A stretch of DNA of 6,581 nt. It comes from Firmicutes bacterium UBA5454 (GTDB lineage: Bacteria; Bacillota; Clostridia; Caldicoprobacterales; DTU083). Within the stretch, counting starts at the first letter, position 1; each line of letters starts with the position of its first letter. This document shows, one piece after another, positions 1-5,995 of this stretch. A program made the position numbers and the translations under genes. The notes under the pieces were generated by a model that was given only the letters and a program-made list of their open reading frames with translations, made no database searches and was not told the DNA's origin. Where the stretch lies: assembly GCA_002426555.1 (NCBI GenBank), contig DIQU01000029.1, forward strand, positions 1-6,581. Reading direction: 5' to 3'.

Positions 1-1
1 C

Positions 2-103
2 TTTATGATATTGGGTGTTTTTATTGTATTATTTTTGTCCAGAGACGTCATATATCGATCTATTATGAGACCTTACAAAGCCAAGCTTAAATCTAGCCTC
101 TAG
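2..103 (+). CDS. C-terminal end of an unidentified membrane protein (partial)
   Basis: The window opens inside a reading frame that gives 33 residues before a TAG stop at 101-103. The first 12 or so residues are strongly hydrophobic (MILGVFIVLFL) and look like the end of a last transmembrane helix. A basic, presumably cytoplasmic tail follows (RPYKAKLKSSL). This hydrophobic-then-positive pattern is typical of the C-terminus of a polytopic membrane protein. Too little is visible to name a family. The last two sense codons and the stop lie in or at the edge of a 7-bp tandem repeat, so the original C-terminus may have been changed by that repeat. The call rests on composition only; the frame could be open by chance. 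Confidence 0.5.
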   Translation, partial: FMILGVFIVLFLSRDVIYRSIMRPYKAKLKSSL

Positions 104-124
104 CCTCTAACCTCTAGTCTATAG
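94..124 (+). repeat. Imperfect 7-bp tandem repeat (TAGCCTC)
   Basis: Four heptamer units follow one another: TAGCCTC (94-100), TAGCCTC (101-107), TAACCTC (108-114) and TAGTCTA (115-121), then a partial TAG. The array overlaps the stop codon of the upstream partial gene and ends a few bases before the truncated 5S rRNA sequence. The units diverge by one or two bases. Function is unknown; it may mark the junction where 5S-derived DNA was joined to this locus. Confidence 0.75.
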
Positions 125-126
125 AA

Positions 127-198
127 AGCACAGAAGTTAAGCCTTTCAGCGCTGATGGTACTTGGCGGGAGACTGCCTGGGAGAGTAGGTTGCTGCCG
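127..198 (+). pseudogene. Truncated 5S rRNA gene, 3' portion only
   Basis: The sequence matches the 3' part of bacterial 5S rRNA. It has the conserved GAAGTTAAG (133-141), then CAGCGCTGATGGTA (147-160), a helix IV hairpin, and GAGAGTAGG (181-189) followed by the terminal strand TGCTGCCG (191-198). Helix IV is intact: GGCGG at 164-168 pairs with CTGCC at 173-177 around a GAGA loop. The 5' part of the gene is absent; upstream there is no CCCGTTCCCAT-like segment, only the heptamer repeat. Roughly 70 of the usual 115-120 nt remain, so the product cannot fold the closing helix I and should not work as ribosomal 5S. No 23S sequence or tRNA is adjacent. The well-preserved 3' part argues for a fairly recent copy, or for retained function as an RNA element. 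Confidence 0.85.
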
Positions 199-345
199 AA
201 ATCTCATGTGAAAAACTAGTCCTTGCAAGCAAATTCCTTGAGAGATCAACAGCAGCGTTTAACTCAAATATTTTGTATAAAATGCTTAGCTGAATCGCCA
301 AAAACTGAGTAGTTTTTACGATTTTTGATAATTTTTATTTTTAAA
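199..345. other. AT-rich intergenic stretch with one weak hairpin
   Basis: No reading frame with a ribosome binding site is visible here. The only clear structure is an AT-rich hairpin: AAAAACT at 300-306 pairs with AGTTTTT at 311-317 around a GAGT loop. T-rich sequence follows after a short interruption. It could be a weak terminator for transcription entering from the left, but its stem has a single G-C pair. The rest shows nothing recognisable. Confidence 0.5.
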
Positions 346-374
346 TTGACAGTAGATAAACTATCCTATATAAT
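346..374 (+). promoter_or_regulatory. Consensus sigma-A promoter for the riboswitch/transglutaminase unit
   Basis: A perfect -35 hexamer TTGACA (346-351) and a perfect -10 hexamer TATAAT (369-374) are separated by exactly 17 bp. Transcription would start near 381, giving a leader of about 178 nt before the ATG at 559 that carries the whole riboswitch. Such a strong promoter fits a gene whose output is set after initiation by an RNA switch. Confidence 0.9.
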
Positions 375-460
375 ATATTTGCTAGGTATATATTTTGTGT
401 ATATATACAAAGTTTATATCTTTGAAGTAACGAACTGAATATCGAGTTATCAACTTTTCA

Positions 461-547
461 ACGATAATGGCAAACCATTGGAAACAATGGGGCGCAAAGC
501 CAAAGGGCCTAAATCCTTAGTGATATGGCAGCCGAGCTACCGAAAGG
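461..547 (+). promoter_or_regulatory. Cyclic di-GMP-I (GEMM-I) riboswitch
   Basis: Seen in sequence: GGCAAACC (469-476); a P2 hairpin with a perfect 6-bp stem (475-480 with 485-490) capped by a GAAA tetraloop; the conserved GCGCAAAGC (492-500); and a P3 arm with CCTAA (508-512) opposite TATGG (524-528), which resembles the 11-nt GAAA tetraloop receptor. The aptamer closes with GCCGAGCTACCG (531-542). By comparison with the Vibrio Vc2 aptamer, G470, A497 and C540 correspond to the ligand-contacting G20, A47 and C92. The 3' edge runs directly into the ribosome binding site (AAGGAGA, 544-550). CTTTTC at 454-459 can pair with GAAAGG at 542-547, covering half of it. No terminator hairpin lies between aptamer and ATG, so control of translation initiation is likelier than transcription termination. 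The direction (on or off) is not certain. Confidence 0.93.
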
Positions 548-550
548 AGA
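544..550 (+). promoter_or_regulatory. Ribosome binding site that fixes the start at 559
   Basis: AAGGAGA lies 8 nt before the ATG at 559 and just after the riboswitch core. It fixes the start and rules out an in-frame TTG start at 478, which lies inside the riboswitch P2 helix. It overlaps the potential closing stem of the aptamer. Confidence 0.9.
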
Positions 551-558
551 GTTTCTTT

Positions 559-1947
559 ATGCTCAGAATGATTGTTTCATTGGTCATTTCCCTTGTTCTA
601 GTCATGAGCCCCGCTGTAGGACAGCTTATCAATCAACAGACAACTTTGTTTCAACAACAGTTATATACAGATAAAACAAACAATCCCGGTGAGGATATCA
701 CAGGCGTACATATGCCGGTAAATGTAAATGAAGGGCAAGGGATTGCACCGGGAACAAATGCACTGGAAGAACCCAGGACCGTACCAAAAATGGCAACAGA
801 GGTGCCGAAGCTTACCCCACCAGCGAAAGCAACAGAGATACCTAAGGCTGCACCACCGACGATAGCAACAGAGATACCTAAGACTGCACTACCGACGATA
901 GCAACAGAGACATCTAAGGCGACATCAACTGCGAAAACAACAGAGACATCTAAGACCGCACCAACAGCAAAAATAGCTTCGGCACCTAAGTTTGCACCAA
1001 CAGCAAAAACAACTGAAAAACCCAAGGCTGTACCAACAACAAAGGCAACGACAGAGCCTCCAAAATCAACACCGGCTGAGCCAAAAGCCACGGCTGAACT
1101 TGTTCAAAGTAAAGCACCTGCTGTATCCACTCCTGAGACGACTAAGGCACCGAAACCAACGGATTCGCCCAAATCACCGGTAGAGAGCAGTGTTCCTGAA
1201 AAAGAATCAGCACCGGCTTCCAGCGATAAGGTATTTGATACCAGCAAGGTGAAATCCGGTACCATTGGCGTCCGATACCTTAATACCAGCGGCAAAAGAG
1301 TAAAGTTACTGGTTGTAAAGGGAAGCTCCAGTTACAATTATAACCTGGATGGTAAAGGTTCTTTGGAGACTTTTCCTTTGCAATCAGGCAATGGAGAATA
1401 TACAATAAGTATATTGGAAAACACAGAAGGCAAAACGTATAAATTCATATTGTCGGAAAAGATTCAAGTCAGCATCTCTAATACCAACTCTGCTTATTTG
1501 GGCTCTATTCAGATGATCAACTGGAATTCCAGCATGTCTGCAATTAAGAAGGCTGCTGACCTGACATCAGGAATTTCCGGTGATGAGGCAAGGCTGAAGA
1601 AAATTTATAATTATGTAGTCAAAAATATTGATTATGATTCGGACAAGCTTGGCACCTTGCCTTCAACCTATATTCCCAGTGTCAATGACACCTACAGCAG
1701 TAAGTCTGGTATCTGTTATGATTTTGCCTCTCTGACAGCCTCCATGCTGCGCAGTGTTGGAATTCCTACCAAATTAATCATGGGCTATGCAAAAGAGGTT
1801 AATGGTTACCATGCCTGGAATGAAGTGTATATAGATGGAAAATGGATAACAATAGACACCTCTTACGATTCCCAAATGCGAGAAGCAGGAGTCAGTTATT
1901 CCATGAAGAAAAGCAGCAGCGAATATCAGACCAGTAAGACTTATTAA
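559..1947 (+). CDS. Secreted transglutaminase-like protein with Thr/Pro/Lys-rich repeat region
   Basis: A 462-residue exported protein. Residues 1-21 form a signal peptide: MLRM, a hydrophobic core, then a likely cleavage site after SPAVG or nearby. Residues about 79-215 are a low-complexity Thr/Pro/Ala/Lys stretch with a 12-residue repeat (ATEIPK...P.), probably an extended wall-spanning or wall-binding linker. Residues about 225-330 look like a beta-rich domain. Residues about 342-440 are a transglutaminase-like (papain-fold) domain with a complete triad: Cys386 in SGICYDFASL, His418 in YHAWNEVYIDGKW and Asp433 in ITIDTSYD. Such domains act as cysteine proteases, cross-linking enzymes or peptidoglycan-associated hydrolases; the substrate cannot be told here. 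There is no LPXTG motif or C-terminal membrane anchor. The gene has its own promoter, c-di-GMP riboswitch and terminator, so it is a single-gene unit answering to c-di-GMP, which commonly governs the motile-to-sessile change in Clostridia. Confidence 0.9.
   Translation: MLRMIVSLVISLVLVMSPAVGQLINQQTTLFQQQLYTDKTNNPGEDITGVHMPVNVNEGQGIAPGTNALEEPRTVPKMATEVPKLTPPAKATEIPKAAPPTIATEIPKTALPTIATETSKATSTAKTTETSKTAPTAKIASAPKFAPTAKTTEKPKAVPTTKATTEPPKSTPAEPKATAELVQSKAPAVSTPETTKAPKPTDSPKSPVESSVPEKESAPASSDKVFDTSKVKSGTIGVRYLNTSGKRVKLLVVKGSSSYNYNLDGKGSLETFPLQSGNGEYTISILENTEGKTYKFILSEKIQVSISNTNSAYLGSIQMINWNSSMSAIKKAADLTSGISGDEARLKKIYNYVVKNIDYDSDKLGTLPSTYIPSVNDTYSSKSGICYDFASLTASMLRSVGIPTKLIMGYAKEVNGYHAWNEVYIDGKWITIDTSYDSQMREAGVSYSMKKSSSEYQTSKTY
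793..1044 (+). repeat. 36-bp coding tandem repeat, about 7 copies
   Basis: Seven consecutive 36-bp units start at 793, 829, 865, 901, 937, 973 and 1009, each coding a 12-residue motif of the type (A/T)TE-x-PK-x-x-P-T-x-K. Copies 2 and 3 (829-900) are the most alike. Later copies diverge, and a degenerate eighth unit of 14 residues follows. The array is in frame and lies in the Thr/Pro-rich linker of the transglutaminase-like protein. Copy-number change would alter linker length without breaking the frame. Confidence 0.85.
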
Positions 1948-1970
1948 GTAAAAGCTCGAAAATTAGAATA

Positions 1971-2015
1971 ACAGGGTATGCATAAAGAGTTCATAAAGGC
2001 ATACTCTGTTTTTTT
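1971..2015 (+). terminator. Rho-independent terminator after the transglutaminase gene
   Basis: ACAGGGTATGC (1971-1981) pairs with GCATACTCTGT (1999-2009) over 11 bp with one G-U pair, around a 17-nt loop. A run of seven T (2009-2015) follows. It lies 23 bp after the stop codon and separates this unit from the glycosylation genes downstream. Confidence 0.88.
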
Positions 2016-2016
2016 G

Positions 2017-2046
2017 TTGGTAAATGGTTTTTTTATATGCTATACT
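2017..2046 (+). promoter_or_regulatory. Probable extended -10 promoter for the glycosylation operon
   Basis: TATACT (2041-2046) is preceded by TGC (2038-2040), an extended -10 element. A 4/6 match to the -35 box, TTGGTA (2017-2022), lies 18 bp upstream. It sits directly after the terminator and 53 bp before the ATG at 2099, as expected for a new transcription unit. Confidence 0.6.
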
Positions 2047-2098
2047 GTATTGTAAACAAGCTCCATCGGTATCTTTGCATAGAAACGGAGGATGTCAA

Positions 2099-3064
2099 AT
2101 GAGCGATACTGTATGTTCCATAATAGTTCCCATGTATAATGAAGAAGATGTCATAGAGGAAACCTATCAACGTTTGAAAAAGGTAATGGATCAAACTGGA
2201 GAAAGTTATGAGTTGCTTTTTGTAAATGACGGCAGCAAAGATCGATCTGCTCAGATTATTTCAGAGCTTGCAAGAATCGATGAAAGCATTCGTCTGATTG
2301 ATTTTTCCAGGAATTTTGGCCATCAAATTGCGGTTACTGCCGGCTTGGATTATGTCCAGGGGCAGGCAATTGTAATCATAGATGCTGATCTACAGGATCC
2401 GCCGGAAGTCATTCCCCGTATGCTGGAAAAATGGCGGGAAGGCTATGATGTGGTCTATGGCAAGCGCTTGAAAAGGCAGGGGGAAACTGTTTTCAAAAAA
2501 GCCAGTGCTCACATTTACTATCGAGTATTAGGCGCCTTAACCGATGGCAATATCCCCAAGGATACCGGCGACTTTCGTCTTATCGATCGTAAAGTTTGCG
2601 AAGCTATCAAAAAACTGCCGGAGAAAAATCGTTTCCTGCGGGGTATGGTCAATTGGGTAGGCTTTAACCAAACAGCAGTAGAATATGTAAGGGATGAACG
2701 CTGGGCAGGTGAAACCAAGTATCCGCTTAGGAAAATGCTCAAATTTGCTGCTGATGGTATATTTTCATTTACCTACAAACCCTTAAAACTGGCTGCTTAC
2801 ATTGGGCTGTTATTGTCTGCCGTCGGCTTTATCTATCTGCTGTATGTTTTTTACCAAAAATTGTTTACGAACACAGCACAGACCGGCTGGGCTTCAATCA
2901 TGGCTGTTATTCTGGTGTTTCATGGCATAACTTTGGTAATTTTAGGGATCATCGGTGAGTATATTGGTAGAATATATGAAGAAGTTAAGGGTCGGCCTCT
3001 CTATATTGTTAAAGAAACCATAGGGTTTAAACAGCATGAAAAAGTTAATGAAAAAAATACTTAA
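2099..3064 (+). CDS. GtrB/DPM1-like polyprenyl-phosphate glycosyltransferase (GT2)
   Basis: A 321-residue membrane-anchored GT2 enzyme. It would transfer a sugar from a nucleotide sugar to undecaprenyl phosphate on the cytoplasmic face, as GtrB, CsbB/YkoT and DPM1 relatives do. The N-terminal GT-A domain starts with SIIVPMYNEE (7-16), has FVNDGSKD (41-48) and the metal/nucleotide motif DADLQDPPE (95-103), then DTGDFRL (155-161) and WAGETKYP (202-209). Two transmembrane helices follow at about 229-252 and 264-288, ending in a charged tail. Length and layout match the GtrB class. The start at 2099 has GGAGG (2087-2091) 7 nt upstream. A longer in-frame start at 2024 lies upstream of the -10 box and has no binding site. 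The stop overlaps the next gene by 29 nt, which points to translational coupling. The sugar cannot be read from the sequence; a hexose such as mannose or glucose would suit the Pmt-like enzyme downstream. Confidence 0.92.
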   Translation: MSDTVCSIIVPMYNEEDVIEETYQRLKKVMDQTGESYELLFVNDGSKDRSAQIISELARIDESIRLIDFSRNFGHQIAVTAGLDYVQGQAIVIIDADLQDPPEVIPRMLEKWREGYDVVYGKRLKRQGETVFKKASAHIYYRVLGALTDGNIPKDTGDFRLIDRKVCEAIKKLPEKNRFLRGMVNWVGFNQTAVEYVRDERWAGETKYPLRKMLKFAADGIFSFTYKPLKLAAYIGLLLSAVGFIYLLYVFYQKLFTNTAQTGWASIMAVILVFHGITLVILGIIGEYIGRIYEEVKGRPLYIVKETIGFKQHEKVNEKNT

Positions 3065-3434
3065 CTCTCAATTGATTAAGTTTGGCTTGGTTGGATTCCT
3101 GAATACCGCAGTGGATTTTGGTGTTTTTACCTTGCTTACAGCAGCAGTTGGATGGGGTTCTACAATAAGCCATATAATCTCTTACAGCTGCGGTGTTCTA
3201 AACAGCTATTTTGTCAACCGAACATGGACTTTCCAGCAGAAATCCAAGAGCCATCCTTTTGAATTTTTCAAGTTTTTAATGGTTAATCTGGCTTCTCTGG
3301 GTCTGTCCACTTTGGTGTTGAATTATCTGGAAACCGGTGTAAACCTTTCAATATACCTGGCCAAGGCAGGAGCAACACTATGTTCCATGGCTGTTAACTT
3401 TGTTGGGAGCAAGCTTATTGTGTTCAAGAACTGA
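3036..3434 (+). CDS. GtrA-like four-helix membrane protein (putative lipid-linked sugar flippase)
   Basis: A 132-residue protein of the GtrA family, which usually has 120-150 residues and four transmembrane helices. Visible hallmarks are the N-terminal KFGLVGFLNTAVDF (about 15-28), SYFVNRTWTF (about 57-66) at the end of helix 2, a third helix starting KFLMVNLASLG, and the C-terminal AVNFVGSKLIVFK. GtrA proteins are thought to move polyprenyl-phosphate sugars across the membrane or to assist the GtrB partner; the flippase role is inferred for the family rather than seen here. The gene starts inside the end of the GT2 gene in another frame. No strong binding site precedes the ATG at 3036, so coupled re-initiation is likely. 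A second in-frame ATG at 3048 is an equally possible start. The gene ends 29 bp before the next gene. Confidence 0.92.
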   Translation: MKKLMKKILNSQLIKFGLVGFLNTAVDFGVFTLLTAAVGWGSTISHIISYSCGVLNSYFVNRTWTFQQKSKSHPFEFFKFLMVNLASLGLSTLVLNYLETGVNLSIYLAKAGATLCSMAVNFVGSKLIVFKN

Positions 3435-3461
3435 ATTATATATAGAATAGGCAGGAGTTTT

Positions 3462-3467
3462 ATGTGA
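3462..3467 (+). promoter_or_regulatory. ATGTGA start-stop element overlapping the GTG start codon
   Basis: AGGAG (3453-3457) is followed by ATG (3462-3464), which is stopped at once by TGA (3465-3467). The G of that ATG begins the GTG (3464-3466) that opens the long downstream frame. One binding site therefore serves two overlapping start codons, one of which leads to a one-codon product. Confidence 0.7.
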
Positions 3468-5995
3468 AGATCATTGCAATTATATCTTATCTGATTTTTT
3501 TTATGGGGGCCGTTGGCATTTATTATCTGGATAGAAAAAAGTCAGTTGCAGGTACAAAAATAGCGCCTGATGCAATCCGCTGGGTATTGCTTACAGGATT
3601 GATCATTCGAATCATTTTGGCTATGACCGTTGAAAGTTTTTCAACAGATATCAACCTGTTTCAATTCTGGTCTCAGAGGGCAGCAGAAGGTTTGTTTAAA
3701 ATATATCAGGGAGATTATTTTTTGGATTACCCTCCCTCCTATCTGTATGTGCTCTTTATTATTGGCAAGATCGCAGGTTTTCTGGGGCTTACAGGTGGCG
3801 AACCTCTCTACATCCTGTTGTTAAAAATGCCATCCATCCTTGCAGACCTGATTACCGCATATCTTCTCTATCGTCTGGCAAAAAAGAAGCTGCCGGGTAT
3901 TTGGCCGATTCTTGTATCCATAATTTATATTTTTAATCCTGCAGTCATTATTAATTCGACTATCTGGGGCCAGGTGGACTCTTTTCTGGTTATGTTTTTT
4001 GCCTTGGGTCTTTTTCTTATGGAATCCAGGAAACCGGAGCTGGCTGGCCTACCACTGGCAATTGCTGTATTGATTAAGCCTCAAGGGTTGATAATTCTTC
4101 CTATCATATTATTTGAACTGTTAAAGCGCAAGGACTGGAAAATTCTTTTAAAAACAGCAGCATATGGCATTGGAACAGCCATTGTCATCATTTTACCTTT
4201 TGCAATCGTTGAAGGCCCCGCTTGGATTTTCAGCTTGTACCTGAGTACTGCAGATGGGTATAAATATGTTTCCCTAAATGCTTTTAATTTCTTCAGCCTT
4301 ATAGGTGCCAATTTGAAACCAGATTCTGAAACATTTCTGTTTTTCAGTTATAAAGTCTGGGGCGCTCTTTTTATCATGGCAACAATCATCTATTCTGTCA
4401 TTTTACATTGGAAAGGTAAAGGCGCACATTTGAAATATGTGAATGCTCTGGTTATCTTCATGGGCGTGTTCATGCTGTCTACTCGCATGCATGAGCGCTA
4501 CCTGTTTCCTGCTTTGTTTTTTCTGGCTGTCATTTTAATTCTTAAAAAAGACAAATGGAGTCTGGTGTTTTATGGGGTGGCTTCTTTTACCATCTTTACC
4601 AATACCATTGCCGTTCTGGATCGTCAGATAAAGTATGATTATCCTCATGTTTCGCCGGATGATCCCGTACTGATACTCATTTCTCTTATTAATGTAATAT
4701 TATTTATTGCAGTGCTTATTTGGTCCTGGCGAATTGCAGTACAGGGAAAAGCAGATCCTATGGATATGAGGGAATCGGAATCCGTTATCCAAGACGGACC
4801 ATTGTGGTTTTCTACGGGCAAACGTGCTAAGCCCCAGGAAGAAGAATATACGGCTTTTATAGTGAACAAGAAGGATGTTATCACCATGACGGTGATGACT
4901 GTTGTTTATCTGGCTGTTGCCCTTATCAACCTGGGCAGCTTTGATGTGCCTCAGACAGAATGGGCTTCAAGCAGCAACAAGGATGGTTTTCTTATTGATT
5001 TGGAATCTGAGCAGCAGGTATCACGTATAACATTCTACAGCGGTCTGGGAGAGGGAACTTACAAGGTCTGGTATATGGATTCTGAAGGGGCATACCAAAG
5101 CCTGGAGAACCTGGAAGTAGATGACTTCTACAAATGGCATGCTTACGAAGTTTCCCAAAAGACTTCCGGATTTAAAATAAGAGCTGATAAATCAGGCGTG
5201 ATGTTAAAGGAAATTGCAGTGTTTACAGACCTTGAGGACAAAGCTCTTCCCATTCAAATTCGGAATCTGGATGGTACTCAAGCAGAAGGAGAACTGCTTA
5301 ATCTTGTTGATGAACAGGATATAGCTCAATATCGTGAAAGAGATCTTATGACCAGTACCTATTTTGATGAAATATATCATCCGCGTACTGCTTATGAACA
5401 CTTGAATCGAATCAAGCCTTATGAATGGACCCATCCTCCCCTTGGTAAGATCTTGATTGCTGCTGGTATTGGTACATTTGGAATGAACACATTTGGTTGG
5501 CGTATTATAGGTACCTTGGTTGGTGCACTTATGATTCCAATCATGTATTTGTTTGGGAAGAAATTGTTCAAGAAGAGCTTTTATGGTTTTTGTGCAGCTT
5601 TTTTAATGATGTTTGATTTGATGCACTTCGCTCAGACACGTCTTGCTACTATCGACAGCTACACCACTTTCTTTGTAATGCTGATGTATTATTTTATGGC
5701 AGATTATTATTTACAAAAATCTTATCAGAAAGGCTTTTATTCATCCCTGGTACCTCTTTTCCTAAGCGGTCTGTTTTTCGGATTAGGTGCTGCCACTAAA
5801 TGGTCGGCAATCTATGGAGCGCTGGGTCTGGCTGTCATCTTCTTCACAGCAAAGTACAAAGAATATGGTGATTATAAAGCTGCCAAGATACAGGCTGTGT
5901 CAGACGATTCCGGTAACAGTCCAGCCTGGCTGAAGAAATTCGTTCCTGATTATATGTGGAAGACCATGGTATATTGTGTTTTTTCTTTATCATAA
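3464..5995 (+). CDS. Gpi18-like / Pmt-like fused GT-C glycosyltransferase, ended early by a frameshift
   Basis: As read, 843 residues. The frame breaks at 5979-5984 and the tail follows in the -1 frame, so the intended protein exceeds 1,030 residues. Residues 1-425 are a polytopic GT-C domain like Gpi18-related mannosyltransferases: loop Asp62 (STDINLFQFW), DYPPSYLY (88-95), FNPAVIINSTIWGQVDS (157-173), IKPQG (204-208) and TRMHERYLFPA (340-350). A charged cytoplasmic linker (about 426-470), a helix (about 472-490) and a discoidin-like beta-rich extracytoplasmic segment (about 494-590) follow. From about 625 a Pmt (GT39) domain begins, with the Asp635-Glu636 pair (YFDEIYHPRTA), HPPLGK (657-662), QTRLATIDS and KWSAIYG (from 779). 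Pmt enzymes move a sugar from a polyprenyl carrier to Ser/Thr of exported proteins. The start is GTG, 6 nt after AGGAG; ATG at 3462 is stopped at once. It fits the preceding GtrB/GtrA pair, which would supply the lipid-linked donor. Confidence 0.88.
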   Translation: MKIIAIISYLIFFMGAVGIYYLDRKKSVAGTKIAPDAIRWVLLTGLIIRIILAMTVESFSTDINLFQFWSQRAAEGLFKIYQGDYFLDYPPSYLYVLFIIGKIAGFLGLTGGEPLYILLLKMPSILADLITAYLLYRLAKKKLPGIWPILVSIIYIFNPAVIINSTIWGQVDSFLVMFFALGLFLMESRKPELAGLPLAIAVLIKPQGLIILPIILFELLKRKDWKILLKTAAYGIGTAIVIILPFAIVEGPAWIFSLYLSTADGYKYVSLNAFNFFSLIGANLKPDSETFLFFSYKVWGALFIMATIIYSVILHWKGKGAHLKYVNALVIFMGVFMLSTRMHERYLFPALFFLAVILILKKDKWSLVFYGVASFTIFTNTIAVLDRQIKYDYPHVSPDDPVLILISLINVILFIAVLIWSWRIAVQGKADPMDMRESESVIQDGPLWFSTGKRAKPQEEEYTAFIVNKKDVITMTVMTVVYLAVALINLGSFDVPQTEWASSSNKDGFLIDLESEQQVSRITFYSGLGEGTYKVWYMDSEGAYQSLENLEVDDFYKWHAYEVSQKTSGFKIRADKSGVMLKEIAVFTDLEDKALPIQIRNLDGTQAEGELLNLVDEQDIAQYRERDLMTSTYFDEIYHPRTAYEHLNRIKPYEWTHPPLGKILIAAGIGTFGMNTFGWRIIGTLVGALMIPIMYLFGKKLFKKSFYGFCAAFLMMFDLMHFAQTRLATIDSYTTFFVMLMYYFMADYYLQKSYQKGFYSSLVPLFLSGLFFGLGAATKWSAIYGALGLAVIFFTAKYKEYGDYKAAKIQAVSDDSGNSPAWLKKFVPDYMWKTMVYCVFSLS
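5979..5984 (+). other. Frameshift site: T6 run in the Pmt-like gene
   Basis: The upstream frame reads MVYCVFSLS and then TAA at 5993-5995. Moving to the -1 frame at the T6 run gives VFFFIIIPGAIYLLSYIPYL, the expected next Pmt helix. One extra T would restore one continuous gene. The two frames overlap without stops only between 5950 and 5992, so the shift must lie there. Confidence 0.9.

Noticed and set aside
300..330. Rho-independent terminator before the promoter
   Set aside because: The 7-bp stem is nearly all A-T and the following T tract is interrupted, so termination would be weak. It is noted only as a hairpin.
478..558. Longer N-terminus of the transglutaminase-like protein from a TTG at 478
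   Set aside because: These 27 codons lie inside the riboswitch aptamer. There is no binding site before 478, while the ATG at 559 has AAGGAGA at the right distance and begins a signal peptide.
651..1091. Open frame of 146 codons on the minus strand
   Set aside because: It mirrors the Thr/Pro-rich repeat, whose composition leaves few stops on the opposite strand. Its Val/Ala/Gly-rich repetitive product matches no family.
992..1183. Short + strand frame rich in Gln and Arg
   Set aside because: It is a shifted reading of the same repeat region, with no ribosome binding site.
2024..2098. 25-residue N-terminal extension of the GT2 enzyme
   Set aside because: It starts before the predicted -10 box, has no binding site and precedes the point where GT2 similarity begins. 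ATG at 2099 has GGAGG upstream.
5204..5434. Minus-strand frame of 76 codons inside the large glycosyltransferase gene
   Set aside because: It lies wholly opposite well-supported coding sequence and has no recognisable product. Similar minus-strand frames at 4081-4311 and 4645-4887 were set aside for the same reason.
5978..5986. Canonical programmed -1 frameshift heptamer (X XXY YYZ) at the T run
   Set aside because: In the zero frame the sequence is T TTT TCT, so the A-site tRNA could not re-pair in the -1 frame. No strong hairpin or pseudoknot was evident just downstream by eye. Single-tRNA slippage remains possible, but mutation or sequencing error is simpler.
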